DNA of 64,000 bases, from the NCBI GenBank assembly GCA_948567375.1, contig OX419761.1, forward strand, positions 46,254,501 to 46,318,500, in the 5' to 3' direction. A program made the translations under genes and the position numbers. Shown here piece by piece: positions 1 through 12,463 of the stretch. Source of the DNA: Lunularia cruciata (taxonomy: Eukaryota; Streptophyta; Marchantiopsida; Lunulariales; Lunulariaceae). Numbering within the stretch: the stretch's first letter is position 1; each line of letters starts with the position of its first letter. Under the pieces are notes generated by a model. That model saw only the letters and a program-made list of their open reading frames with translations. It did no database searches and was not told the DNA's origin.

Positions 1-2112
1 GCATGAGGTTAGGATTGGTTGCTTGATTGATTGAAAGTCTGTTCACATTATCGTGATTTTAGCTTAATCTGTAACCGCGAGAAGAATCGGTGTGAACAGG
101 GGTGTTCCATGATCCCATTATTGTAAATACGTTGTTGTGGAGTTCCGCATCTGTCATGTTCTTATCTTGTCAAAGAATGAATGGTGTTATTCATGCAACT
201 CACTTTACATTCTAATGCGGGAAAAGCTTCTATCGCCATAGCTTAGGCATCTGCCTTGCTTTCTTGAGCATGCTCACTACAGTACTTACCGATTCGCGAA
301 CGGCAATCAATCAATTTCTCCAATTTTACCAAGATTCTGAAGAAGAAAACTTCAGACAATGATCGTTGAATCTACTCAGCCTCTATCTTGTGAAGTCGTG
401 ACCATTCCCAGGACGTAAACTGTCCACTTCCATTATTATTGGAAAGTACTTTGAACGCTAATATCCAGGAAGCTGTGTGACACGTCCTCACAATTACACG
501 GCTTTACTTTTAGAGAGAGTTCGATTTGAGAGGGATCAACAGGACAATCTGGAAGTTGATAGAATCCTACACGAGAGAACTTAATAGTTTCAATCACACA
601 AGATCTTATATATATACAACATAAGCAATATATACAACATAGGACGAGATTAATGAACCTAATTTGTGTTAAATCATGGAGATTCGGATCATGGTGAACC
701 TCTCTAAGATTAAAGTAGTGGAGCAATCGGCACTTAAATAGCTAAGCCCCTTGAGAGTACGCCAACCGCTCTTTACTGCTCAAAACTAAGACACAGGATG
801 CGGAAGTTATGACACCTGGCCGAGGTAAAAATGGCGGGAAGAGACTAACCCCGTAACTTTCCGGCAGTCACGTCGTTGAGAGGGCAAGTCAAGTCACAGT
901 CACATGGCCGTCTTTCAGCCACCGGCACGGACGTGACAACTTTAACGGAGCAGACGGAAAGCCAGATGGTAGTTGAGTGCTGCGTGAATTCGCCGACCTT
1001 ATTGCATTCACTTGCGTCTCAACTTCACCAAGAGAAACTAAAACCTTGCTCTAAGGTTAAGTACACGGAAAGTCACACGCCACGTGGCTGGATCTTGACA
1101 GCTCAAGTGGAATGTCTGCCGAGTTCTTTATTCACCTTTGTTGGTAAGTTTCCTGAGTAACTCTCCCCGAGAACCAGCCAAAACCCCATGAGAATACGGA
1201 GAAATTTCTAAGGTAACCGGATAGTCAGGTGAGATTTAGCTATTTTCGGTATATTTCCAAATAGTAGTTTGTTTATTGTCTGGCCCAGAGAATCTGTGTA
1301 CCGGGAAGTCAAAAAGTCTGTCGAATCTGCCGGTGCTTACTGAGGAGTGTTTAGATCCGCTGCAGAATTACTGCGAACAATTTCTCCCATAAGCTACTGC
1401 TGATTTCAGAAGCTGTATGGTGGTGCAGTATTGTTCTCAGTTTCATTGATTGGAGTCTGTTAGGATGTTCTCGAGTGCTTTTGCGCCTGCAATGGGTAGA
1501 TTTGTCGCTTTCACATCTCACGTGGTCCCACTTGGCAAGAACGATCAGTAGTTAGCCTGTAATCTTCATCGGATTAGCGGCTTGTGACTGACAGTAACTT
1601 CTGATGTGGAGATACTCAGGTGGGTGTGAAGAGAATGGGCATTTATGCTAGAAAGTTCTCTCTCGTGTAGTAGAGGGAGCCGCAAGTGTCCAACGCGATT
1701 TTTTTTGCTCTGCAGCCAAAATCAAGGTTCAAGAGTTCGCGCTGCCGGAGCGAGCTCAGGTTTGGAAGTCCAAGGAAACCTGCCCTTAGCAGTTTATGGT
1801 TAGGAATTCGCAAGGGCAGAGAACGATAGCAGACTGCGAAGGAAAAATTGAGTACCGGGCCTGTTTCCTACCACGGAGTATTGTATCTGGAGGACAGCAG
1901 ATTATGTCCCAGTCTGATTGACCTCCTTGAGATCCCAGTGTTTGAAGGTACGTTCAGGACTTAGTTTATTTTATGTCGTAGTTTTGCTCTTCAGGTCAGT
2001 TGTAATATGAATTCAGAAGATTGTGCCGTTTGAAGAGTACGTCGCAATGAGAGAGAACATGACTGATGGCTGTAGATTATATCGTCTTTGTGGCAGGGTG
2101 CATTGTGCCGTT
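1..2112. other. No recognisable gene
   Basis: Mixed-composition DNA upstream of the DUF3455 gene. The open frames here are under 100 codons and resemble no family I recognise. The last few hundred bases probably hold the promoter and 5' leader of the downstream gene, but I see no clear element. Confidence 0.5.
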
Positions 2113-4203
2113 ATGACCGCATCAATGGGACGAACGATTCGTCTGGTTTTCTGCATTCTGTTCACGGTTCGGCTGACTTACGCTCAGTATAATGCTTCCC
2201 CAGCTATCATCCCACCTATCGGAAATAGGTATGCAATCGGCTGTCACTGCAACTTTGAAAGTTACAGAGGACGCGTGTCAATTCAATAGGTACTGAAGAA
2301 CAGTTGGAATTTTGATTGATTTGTAGGAATAACTTGCTTAATAACCGAAAGATGATTGCCTGTTTCGTTACATAGACTTCTGGTTAGATTTCCATGGTTC
2401 TTGTTATGCATGCAGGCAGGAAGTGGCTAATTGTGCAATATCCCCCTCGTTGATAAACTCCGAACGGTGTTGCCTGTCCGCCTCCTTATTGTGTATAGAT
2501 GCTTTGAAGATTTGAAGTTTTCAAGTTTATCTCAGCCACAGATAGCAACTTGACCAGTAACTTACTGTTCCATTTACTTTGCAGCCCAAAGGCGGTTCTA
2601 GACACGGTCAATGGCTATCAACTTTACTCCTGTTTCAAGGGTCAATGGAGCCTCACTGGTTCATACGCAGTTTTGGTGCTCGAATCCACCAAAACAACAG
2701 CCGGTAACGTCACATCTAAAGTAGGCTGGAATGGCGAAATGTATACCTGGACATTGTTCAACGACGCTGGGGATGCAGCAGAATCCGGGTCTCCTGCCAG
2801 CATGGTTTCAGGTACGGTACTTATCTTTCCATCTTCGTATTTCTCTGGAGCTGAGCACGAGGTTTGAACCTCAAAGAATATCAGTTGACACTTTCAATGT
2901 CACGTTATCTCGATTACTGCGATGGGTGCACATGAAGTGACCCTGTTCCTGAAGATCCCATCATGGTCCATCTCTTACAACTCTTCTTATGGCCTCTTGT
3001 AGCTGACATTGTCAGAACTGCTACTTCTGCAGCTTCCCCTTGTCGGAGTCATCATAGTCTTCTATGGTAATTCTTCTAGTCTGGAGTGCATGTTCCAGCA
3101 GCAGCCATTAATATGAGTGAACCATGGATAGAAGCTGGGTGGTGTAATGACCCGTTGGTGTCAAATTTGTCTTCAGGGTTCCCAGTGGCTGTGGAGTTCG
3201 CGAGTGGAAGTAGTCTGTCGCAGCAATTGGTGGAAGCCAGCGATCACCTATACCATGGAGCCGCGGCTACAGTTTCTTATGTTCAGCGATATAAGGTTTC
3301 TGGAGGATTAGCTCCCGCTGCCAGCGCATGCAAGGTCGATAACACGGTCGTCAAAGTTCCTTTCTCAGCCAAATTTTGCCTATGGTCCCAAAATTCTTCA
3401 CCCACAGATGTGCCTCAGAGTCTTTATGTACCGAATGGACGCGTGGTGGAAGGATTTTATGCTAAAGGCCACATTACGTACAAGTACACCGGCAGGTAAA
3501 TGAGCCAAGACTGAACCTCACTAAATCGATTCGCTCCAGGTATTTGTCAAAATTTGTAAGTTGCTCAAACGGCCGAAGTTCACGCAGTGACAGATATGAC
3601 TCGTGGCTTCTTTTGTCCAGTGCATGGGTAGAGGTATCCAAATATGCGAAGCTGTACAATCTCCCCGGGACGGCTGCGATCGGAGAGTACTACGTGAATG
3701 GCGGTGATGACTCCTGGAACATATTCAATCCCAATGGATGGAGTGTGTTCGGTAAAAGAATCAGCGAACCCGTGCAGGTTGTTTGGGATTGCATCCCATG
3801 GAACTTAAATTCAGTCACAGCTGAAAGAGGCGTTCCGTGAGTTCCAAATCCCACCTAAATCTTTTGACGCGAATTCTTTTAGTCACTGATTCCATGTGAA
3901 CATGAGATGCAGATTTCTTTTGCCAGCTTTGAATAAGAGAACATCGGTACTTGCACAGTTCCTGTATAGCGTCATCGAGGGGGCTTCAAATGTCTTGCTG
4001 TGTCCGCGTTTCTGGATTAGAGTTTCATTAGACTAATTTGGTTTCATGTCCTTGGGATTTTGTGCAGTGTCATGCTAGGGCCATTCACGCATGTGCAGAC
4101 AACGTCCACAAGAGGAGGACTGGCCCCAACGACCAAGCCAGCAATTGGTTCAATGTCTTATTCTGGGTACTCAGCAATGTATTGGTTTTATAGTTCCAAG
4201 TAG
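2113..4203 (+). CDS. Secreted two-domain DUF3455 protein, five exons
   Basis: I assemble five exons, 2113-2228, 2585-2811, 3087-3495, 3621-3836 and 4068-4203, all with GT-AG borders and matching phases, giving 367 residues. The N-terminus is a signal peptide ending near LTYAQ, so the product should be secreted. The rest looks like two DUF3455-type units. The first has a YQLYSCFKGQWSLTG start, a repeat-typical VQRYKVSGGLAPAA segment and a VPFSAKF end. The second has GEYYVNGGDDSW, then a TRGGLAPTT segment and an SYSGYSAMYWFYSS end. The family is known mainly from fungi and mosses and its function is unknown. An upstream in-frame ATG at 2047 is possible, but starting at 2113 puts the hydrophobic segment at the N-terminus. 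The exon structure is well supported; the family assignment comes from motif memory. Confidence 0.65.
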
Positions 4204-7200
4204 GCACAGTGAATGCCACTATCATGCTCGTCAACTAGCGGTTAACGTACCCAAGCATCAACGCTGCTCTCTAGCAAAGCGGAGTCTCGAACTTATCTTG
4301 CGGAAGTTGAGTAGTTTTCCATTGCATCCATGGATTAAGCTTGAAAGTCGAGTGTGAAATTCCAAGGGGGTTCTGAGCAGCTTAAGCAGCTACGAAGTCA
4401 TAGTGTCGAGGTAAAGGCTAGTCCGAGGTTCCAATCGGGCCCTCCAGGTGATTGTACTGGCTGCTGAGGAGGTTCGGGATGAATGCATAGACCGGTTTAG
4501 TCGGCTGCACGGTCTTTTCGTATAGGTAGCTACTTTGACTCAATGGACACGTCCATGGGGAGTCGTGGACCAGGCAGGAGAGATATTGTACATAATACAT
4601 TTCAACGTGAAAAATATATCTTCCACACAGATTCGTCCCATCCTTATTCCCGGCACAATTTGTATTCCCGGACAATTCCCGGACACCTGTTGTAGTAGAA
4701 TGCAGGACCATCAACAGTAGACAGATGGATTGGCTTAACCCTGGGGGGAGACCAGGACCACTGATCTAGTCATGCTTGCGAAATTTTAGTGGAACAAACT
4801 TCTAGACATTTGGAGGTCACAGGGCCCCATTTGGGTCACCATCGTAGCGGATCATCAGTCTGCCCAGACTTGTGGTGATGTTGATTATACCCATTCGCCC
4901 TGTTAATTATACGCCTTCTTAAATGATGCTGTCTGTTTCTAAAAGTGTGGCCACTTGCACTCAATACCTCTATCGGTACGGTACGGTACCCAGGCAGAAG
5001 ATTTGACGGTGGTTCACGAAGTACTGTGAGAACGTGCGTGACTAATGGAGTGGAAAGTGCGATCCAGTGCAGTGATTCACTTACAGGGAAGGAAACGAGG
5101 TTTAAGAGTGTGAACAAGTTTGATGTTGAATGAGGAGGTTGAATCTTGGATTTGAGAAATTGTGACTCGAAGTTCTCGAACATGTAATGAGTCCTTGTCT
5201 CTATTTTGGTAGTCTCCATACTTGAATGTGTAAAGCAGAACGATCTGTAACACTCATCCCCATGCTCTCCCAAACTGTAGTGCGCCGTAAACACAGTGAA
5301 CAGGAGGTGTGTACTAACAGCTTCTCCAGCCATAAGTATTATTTCCGTTCCCTAAAACGTACCTCTAATCGATGATGTGTACTGGACAGCAATGAGTTCG
5401 AAGAACGGTTGCCGACTAAATACAGAATGGAATCTACGCATCCCATAAGCCAGGAGTGGAGGATTCCACACACCTGAAATTAATTTTCAGGTGTGATCTC
5501 TTAAAGCGAATTAGACTCAACTGAAGGCATAATTTGTTCACGGTTCTGGATAATAGAGTTTCTTTGGCGGGACGTCCATCTGAAATGCACTGAGACATGT
5601 ACGGAATCTGGGTCCGGCAATGGTGTCCCATGCATGTCTGAAAGTGACGTAAGGGACCCAGGAAGTATTGAGTCGAGCACAGGTCAGGATAGGAGCAAAA
5701 CCGAAGTTTAAGATTGAAGTAATACCGAAAACAAACTGCAGAGGAAGGTCGTACTAGTTATTCTCGACTCGCTAGATGAACGCAGTGATTAACCGGAATA
5801 AGATGAAAACTGGAAGAAGGAGCTACACAAGCCTGTGCCGCAGCAGGTCATATGCTCTTCCGATGCTTAACAGAGGCAATCTAAGAGACTAATGGACCCA
5901 CACAGAACCCCTGACGTGGGACGACGACCCTGATCTTGAGGCTTTTGGCTCTTTGCGTTGCGTCGCATTATCCTTCGTGCACTTAGTACACAGACATTTG
6001 GATTTGCTGGCGTGAACCACGCTTGAAGCACAGTAGCGCATGATGATACTTTCATGAATCTCAGCGTTGACAAAACCGTGCAATTCACTTTTGCTGTTGG
6101 CGTACGACACATGTGGTATGACATTCAACAGATAAGTAGCCTACATTTGGTCCAAAGCATGTCCCTCAGTGGACACCACGCAACAACTTTTGCATAAAAC
6201 TTCTGCTCATGGAGAGACCTTTTAGAAATCTTACCATGAGAGACCGACCATTCATCAAACCACATGGGCACCAGAGCACTTCACTAGGCTCCATGCCATT
6301 CGGCCGAGACTCTCCACAGGACTAACTTCAAACTAGTTTTCATAGAACAAAAACCAAAAACCGCATTGATGATGATATGCTTTTGTTGTTATTGTCGAGA
6401 TCTCTAGGTGTAATTGAAAAGGTTGGTGGAGAATAAGGTGAACGAGAAGTAATAGTGATATGAACGAATCGAATTCTTAACATACATCTTATATAAGCTT
6501 GTTGCCCTATTCAATGTGTGGTTAGGGAACCAGCATCAGAGATCAGGAATTTAATTTATTGACATGTAAGAAGCTAACGAGGAAAAGGAGCACCAGTATG
6601 GCGAAATTGAGCTACACAACGAGCTGGTGTATTCACTAGATCATGATAGGATTTCACAAACTAGAATGATAAATTGAACATCGAGGCATTATACGGAGAA
6701 AGAATCAACAGATATCTAATCTTTCGTTCCCTAAATATATATTTGGTTTATACAACTATTCACTTTATCATACCTCATGGTATTTTGAGGTTAATTGAGT
6801 GATAAATGGATTATCTTTTATTCATATTCGTGGTTTATATATAATAGACGTCACCGACGAGACTTCTAATGTGTTGATCAAAACCAAGTTTGAAGAAGAT
6901 TGAAGCGAGGGAATACTGAAATCCGATTTGACTTTTCTTTATATTTGAGTTACACACTAAATGTTATGGAACTCAAGCTCAAGGGATATCATGGTCTTCT
7001 TCTTGTTCCTTGATCAGGAGCAATACCAAACCAATTTTCAAGTATGTATTATGTACTTTACTACAAAGTTCATTTAAAATTGCAAAGTACTAAGAGAAGA
7101 AGTTCATGTTTTATTTCACTCTCACTATAAATAATATGAGAATAAGAAAAAAACACGTCAAATTGAATAATAAGTGGAAGTTTTATCATTCATGATATAA

Positions 7201-8589
7201 GATACATACAAATTTGTTAAATATAAGAAACTCTCGTATAGTTCTAGTCGTTGAATAAGATGTAAATATCTTAAAAACTTGCTCTCGAGATTTATATTTT
7301 GATACTTTGTTACAATATAGAGAAGGGAATTTAGAAACTGTATGCTAGCGTTTTCCCGTTGCATCTGATTTCTCTATCTAGATCGAGTCTAAAACGAAGA
7401 TGACCAGAGTCATAATAACAAACCTTTGTGTTTGTTTAGTTGACAATGATGTAATAATATGGGGAGTTTTATTAATAATTATAAGACATGCAAATAAGCA
7501 ACAAAGAAGGTCTTCTGCAAAGACCATGTTGCGGCCTACTGGAAACATGTCGGGAGAATATGAAGATCTACAAAACAAACTTATTTATATGTGAAGAGTT
7601 TGGAGATAAAATTGAAACACAAAATGTTATTGTCTTTGAATCAAGCAACAATGACCGACGGTCTGGGTCTGGTCGGGTTGATGCGGTGCACAAATAAAAA
7701 ATGTAAAATAAAGAAATTAAGGACCTGTTCATAATAGATCAATTTCAAATTCAAAACAAAATATTTGGAAATTAAAAAGTTTATTCTTGGAGAAAGAAAT
7801 TAAACTTAAATATGATGGTCAAGAATGGTATTATAATTATAAATTATTCACAAACTATGAAAATCTGATTGATGGTAGGTTATACTACCCCAAAATAGTT
7901 AATATGACTCAATTTTATTCTAGAAAATAAATAATTTAAAATATCTTAGAATATTATTATTAGCTAAATTATTTTATTATTTATTACTCCTTAAAATTTA
8001 TTTTTATTTATAAAAAGATCATTTAAATAAATAATTATAAAAATTAATGCAAAATGACTATATTAATCATAAAAAAATTTTAGACTAAACCTTAGGATAA
8101 ATTTTCTTGAATTCAATCTCTGGTTTATAAAATTCTAAAAATATTCATTTTGTTAGTTAAATAACTTGGATTATGTTTGTGTTTATTGTATCTTTAGTTC
8201 TATAAAATATATAATAAATATTTTAATCAATTTAATCAAATAATGTTTTAATCACCTGAATCCTTGTCACGGATAACCACATAGCTCAACTAATTACTTC
8301 TGATGAACTTGAATTATTATTTAATCTTAAAAACCTATGAACTATAAAAAAATCTCATTCAAATTAAACCGTACATGGATGATTAATTAAAATCCATGTT
8401 TTAAATTACATCTGGTTTCTGCAAGTAAATAGAGTTAATAAATATCATTCAAATTAGATGATAGTTTATAAAATAAAATTAAAGAAATTGAATAGAAACC
8501 CAAATTGTTCTTTATTTTATTTCTTATCAATACCTAACGTTTTTCTCTTTAATATAAAAACAGTCGATACGGCGATATACCTCATAATT
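4204..8589. other. Intergenic DNA, AT-rich from about 6.4 kb
   Basis: No gene is recognised in this stretch. A 165-codon open frame on the minus strand at 4836-5333 has no domain I know. A short inverted repeat with 11-bp arms and a 5-base spacer lies at 5469-5495. From about 7.7 to 8.55 kb the DNA is strongly AT-rich with no open frame of note. Confidence 0.45.
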
Positions 8590-8970
8590 ATGCTTTAGCT
8601 CTTTCTCGCTCTGCTTGATACAAGAACAATCAAAATGGCGATACCCCTCATGACGAACGATCACCACGTAGATTCAGGTTAGCAAACATCTGAAATCTGT
8701 TCCATGCAGTGTCGTATGATAACGAGCCTCCCACTAGTTGTTCTGAGATGCATGAGTATGAGATGACATGTATCTTAGAAAATAGGTAGTAAATCTGATG
8801 AGCAGAATCTGAAGACGATATCGACAGAAGTTCCGATTCCACCGGGTATATAGCGCCTGCCAAGTATCTAGCCCAACTGTGGAATTTTATGGCCAGTATC
8901 GAGCGTAACCTGAGAAACATCTTTATCGAGTGACCCCCATGACGACGTCTTCTTCACGGCTCGCACCTCA
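8590..8970 (-). pseudogene. Aldo-keto reductase relic, exons 1 and 2
   Basis: On the minus strand a first-exon remnant near 8868-8970 reads VTLDTGHKIPQLG, which matches the start of plant aldo-keto reductases (TLNTGHRMPVVGLGTWQ in the copy at 19.7 kb). The frame is lost right after it and the GLDTWQA continuation is in another frame. Downstream on the same strand, near 8596-8650, lies a second-exon remnant GYRHFDCSCIKQSEKE. It corresponds to GYRHIDYAHVYGNEKE, with the catalytic Tyr position altered. Exon order is correct for a minus-strand gene, but no later exons follow, so this is a truncated relic. Confidence 0.55.
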
Positions 8971-11228
8971 AAATCGCGTAACCAGTCGAGGTTAGAATTA
9001 TGTAGAAACAGGTCTTTGCAGGACTGTCCATCAGAAAGACATTCATCTTTATCCATCTCGCGAAAGGGTTTGGAAGCAATGCAGATGGAATCTCCATTGC
9101 GGAGAACTGAAACTGGACCCAGAAGACCAGAATGTGTGGCTGAATATCAAAAGGAATGCTCATGCAGTGGACTGGAAGGTCTTGTAGGGGATCAGATCAC
9201 GTGTTGGTCTTGTAGGTCTTGTAGGGGTCCAGATCTCCAATGTGGAGCGTCTGTAAGAAGGCCATTCTCTTAGAGAGAGACCAACAAAATTAATGCTTCA
9301 ATGCTGAAAGCTGAACACTGTGAGGAACGGAAACCTTTGTCTATGGCTGTGTGTACACTAAACATGGATATTGAAAACAAAGATGATACATGTGACGAAC
9401 AGCTGATCGCAGAATTCACTAAGAGCTAAGCAAATAAGCAATTCAGCTAGCTTAGAAGGGTCATGATTCAGCAACTCAAGCAAGTCCGAGCGGTTCCTCG
9501 GAATTCTCACCTCAGAGGAGCACACTTAGAAAGACTCGTTGGATTTGTACGTGATTTGAACCTTGAATAGAACCTGAATACCGTCCATTCTAAACTGAAC
9601 AGCCACTTATCCTCTGAGAGGTGGACTCTCATTGTCCATAGTTAATTTCGTGTAGGTGTCCATAGAGCAAAGTGCAGCTGACATACTTCACAATCGACAG
9701 GTGCTCCTAGATTTCTCGCACTGACCGATCTATCCAACAGTAGAATCGAATCGTGAACAACCAGTCTTTTCTGCACAATATCGTACATTGTTCTTGCCTG
9801 AGATTATGCCAAAGTTCAGTAGTCCCTTCCGCTCTGGAATTAAGCCTACTGTAAGAAGAGGATGAACCTTAGAATGAATTCATCGTTACATTACTCAAGT
9901 TCGTAACAATAATGTTCTTTTCCTAAACAGCTCTCTGGACTGAGGGGTTTATTCAGAGCAAACTCTAGGAATAGGACGAGGATTGAAACCTCTCTCTCCA
10001 GATCTCGATAGTGCTAGAAGGAGACCAGTTGCACCTTCACTAGCATTGGAATTGGCCTCCCAGTCGAACCTGAAATAGCGTGTCTGTAGATGTTCGACAA
10101 ATTGTTCGCTTTTCATTTACTCGGCATTAACTGCATAAATGCACTTCTACACTCGTATGTTTGAGGAAGACCAAATCTACTCGCAATAATTCAGGGACCA
10201 GTTGCAGTTATGCAGCAGTTTCGAATTCAAGGATGGGACCGCGGTATTAGCCTCAGTGTTAACATCAAGGGAGTGAACCAGCAAACTCATCCTTCTATTG
10301 TTATGACCATCATCGATCCTATGCAATCAATTATGTAGATTGTCCTGATCTATCTTATCCAATTCATGTTCAAAAATTCAGAACAAGGTAGAGTGAATGT
10401 AATCTTGTTGATGAACGTGAAGAGAGTTCAAATTTCAGTAAAATGCGTGAGGATGAACTTTAGAAGTATCAAATTCCATAATAAATAATAGTTTGAAGGT
10501 CTGGACATTTCTTTCTACATCTGAGCAGATGAGAGAAGGGTGGACAGCCCTTCCAGACAATTCACAACTGCACACGCTGGTCTGATCTAGAAGGGAGATA
10601 TCCTTCAGAGCACCTGAATAGTTACCCACTTAAACTCTCATCGGCCATTCAAAGCCTTGAAAGCGTCCAGAAGACAATTACTAGCAGAGAAAATGCTTGA
10701 AGGAACTGTAACGCCTGAAGATGTGAGCCCGGTTAGTAAAGTGCGGATGAAATATATTCTGCTCTGAGCAGGATTCCATATTTTCATGTCGCAACGACAT
10801 GATTAGAGGAGAAAACACAACTCCGAGCTTTGAATGCTGCAACCATTCCATCGTCCAGATTTAGTAGCAAAGTGTTGACTATCTGATTTCGGAAAATAAC
10901 TTTCCAATATATGGAAAGGATTGGGTACAAGTGACTCAAAATTGTAGCTAGCACAAATGATTAGCTGCGATGTTTATAAAAGTGAGATCACTCCTATTCC
11001 TTCCCTTATGATCTAACCAGATGTGTTTTCTACATTAGCTCTGAGCAAGTTGTCTAGTATATTTGCCTTGAAAGTTTCTTCTCGACCTTTCCCTGCCAAG
11101 CTAGAAGTGAGCGTCTTAGCAGCAACGAGTGCCTCTAAACTGTATTCTGAAGTAAATTGGAACAGAACAGAGTGACTGTATAACAGAATCCTTCTCTAGG
11201 GAGCGCTTCGGGCCTCCTATCTAAATAT
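8971..11228. other. Decayed DNA between reductase relics
   Basis: No intact gene is visible. A short antisense stretch near 9170-9240 contains repeated cttgtaggg-type words. They resemble the PYKT-encoding last exon of the reductases and may be another eroded end. The remainder shows no family I recognise. Confidence 0.4.
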
Positions 11229-11694
11229 TTAAACTTTGCGCTCGCCATGACCGGTAGCACCGACTCCCTCATCATCCCATATATTGTCCACCGTCTTGTA
11301 GGGGTCATCCAGTACGAACCTCTCACGAATCTTACCTAAACACACCATAATGGGGATACCAACACACAAATAATTTAACACTGAAAATTACCAATGCCTG
11401 CAAATAAAGTACCAGCGCGGAAGAGTGATAGAACCAGAGTAACTTACCTGCTCCATCTTCTCGATATCCAACATATCCTCATCTGAAAGCGAGAAGTCAA
11501 AAATATCTAGGTTTTGTTTTAGGCGTCCAGCATTGGTGCGTTTAGGCAGTACGCTATTCCCATCTGCAAGCTCCACCGGAGCGACACTTGCGCAGGCCTT
11601 TCTCCAATTCTCTCAGCAATTCTTTCAGAACTGGTTGATCCAGCAAACTCGTTGTAATTCCAGGCAATCCGGAGGTTCAAAGCGGTCAATAGGC
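11229..11694 (-). pseudogene. Aldo-keto reductase pseudogene, last two exons
   Basis: The penultimate exon starts after an AG at 11695-11696 and aligns codon by codon with the exon at 17627-17875 (RPAQVSLRW, NSVLPKRTN, LDIFDFSLSDEDM). It carries two in-frame TGA codons near its start, a frame change near KEL/AERIG, and a one-base deletion before NSVLPK. The last exon near 11229-11331 reads RFVLDDPYKTVDNIWDDEG and ends in TAA at 11229-11231. No upstream exons are recognised; a copia fragment lies just upstream at 12.0 kb. It belongs to the same minus-strand tandem family as the relics at 8.6 and 17.4-19.8 kb. Confidence 0.7.
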
Positions 11695-12009
11695 CTGTTG
11701 GGGTACGAAGTGAAAGCAAGGAGTAAGTGTATGCAAGAGAGGAATCAGTAGTTTCCTTTCCCTCTGTTCACCACACAAATGATCCTAAAATGGAAGCACG
11801 ATATGGACGACATGGCTGCAATTCTGCAGCGGTGGATGTGAAAGAAGTACTAACAGGACAATGGAATGATCGAAGCAGCTCCATGAGGTTAAGGTCACGC
11901 TTCCAACAAACAAAATGAAAAAAATTCGCACGAACTAACACGACTCTGCCATTACATTCAATCGATTAGTGCTAATAGTTTTGGGTCTGCATCTTCATCT
12001 TCCCATCCT

Positions 12010-12256
12010 CATCACTTTTTTCCTCGTCTTTTTCTTAGTGCTCTGTGCATTCCTTGCTGGACAAGAAGGTACTTCATCTTCAATTGCCAAAGTCCAAAAT
12101 TGTTTTTTCCATTAAAATTCTCCTCTGCAAATTTAGCATTTGATATGGATATCACTCTGCCATTGCTTTGCTGTGGACTTGCTTCTGGACACACGTCACT
12201 GCACCCTCAGATCTCAAGACACTCTTCACGACCAATTATGTTATGATACCAATTGT
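12010..12256 (-). mobile_element. Ty1/copia gag start with primer binding site
   Basis: On the minus strand TGGTATCATAAC (about 12237-12252) resembles the initiator-tRNA-Met primer binding site of plant LTR elements. It follows an LTR-like end, CTAACA. About 45 bases downstream an open frame encodes a copia-type gag start with NFNGKNNFGLWQLKMKYLL and then VQQGMHRALR. It stops at 12012, far too early for a gag protein. This is the 5' end of a copia element running toward lower coordinates, its body lost. An LTR should lie above 12,256, but I cannot fix its outer border. Confidence 0.6.
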
Positions 12257-12400
12257 TAGAAAACACAGTCCCAAGACCTCTCACAATAGTACATCATAAA
12301 CCCCATTAAACAGAAATCAGAGGACAACAGGAAATAACTTGGTTCACTTCCTATCTTGGAAGCTACTTCCAAGGTTGAAACAGGCTCACACCAGCCTGAG

Positions 12401-12427
12401 AAAAAAAAAAAAAAAAAAAATAAAAAA

Positions 12428-12462
<35 letters not shown>
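12401..12462. repeat. Poly(A) plus (TA)n plus (GA)n microsatellite
   Basis: About 20 A residues run into a TA dinucleotide tract and then a short GA tract. It sits within the presumed LTR region next to the copia fragment. It is a simple repeat, not coding. Confidence 0.9.

Positions 12463-12463
<1 letters not shown>

Noticed and set aside
3540-3555. Possible 16-base micro-exon in the DUF3455 gene
   Set aside because: Joining 3495 directly to 3621 keeps the phase and gives a sensible protein, while including the micro-exon breaks the frame.
4836-5333. 165-codon minus-strand open frame
   Set aside because: No signal peptide, domain, conserved motif or splice partner; composition looks random.
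5889-6128. Frame with a CLCTKCTKD motif resembling a Helitron or zinc-binding segment
   Set aside because: Only one short motif, no neighbouring helicase or replication-initiator segment.
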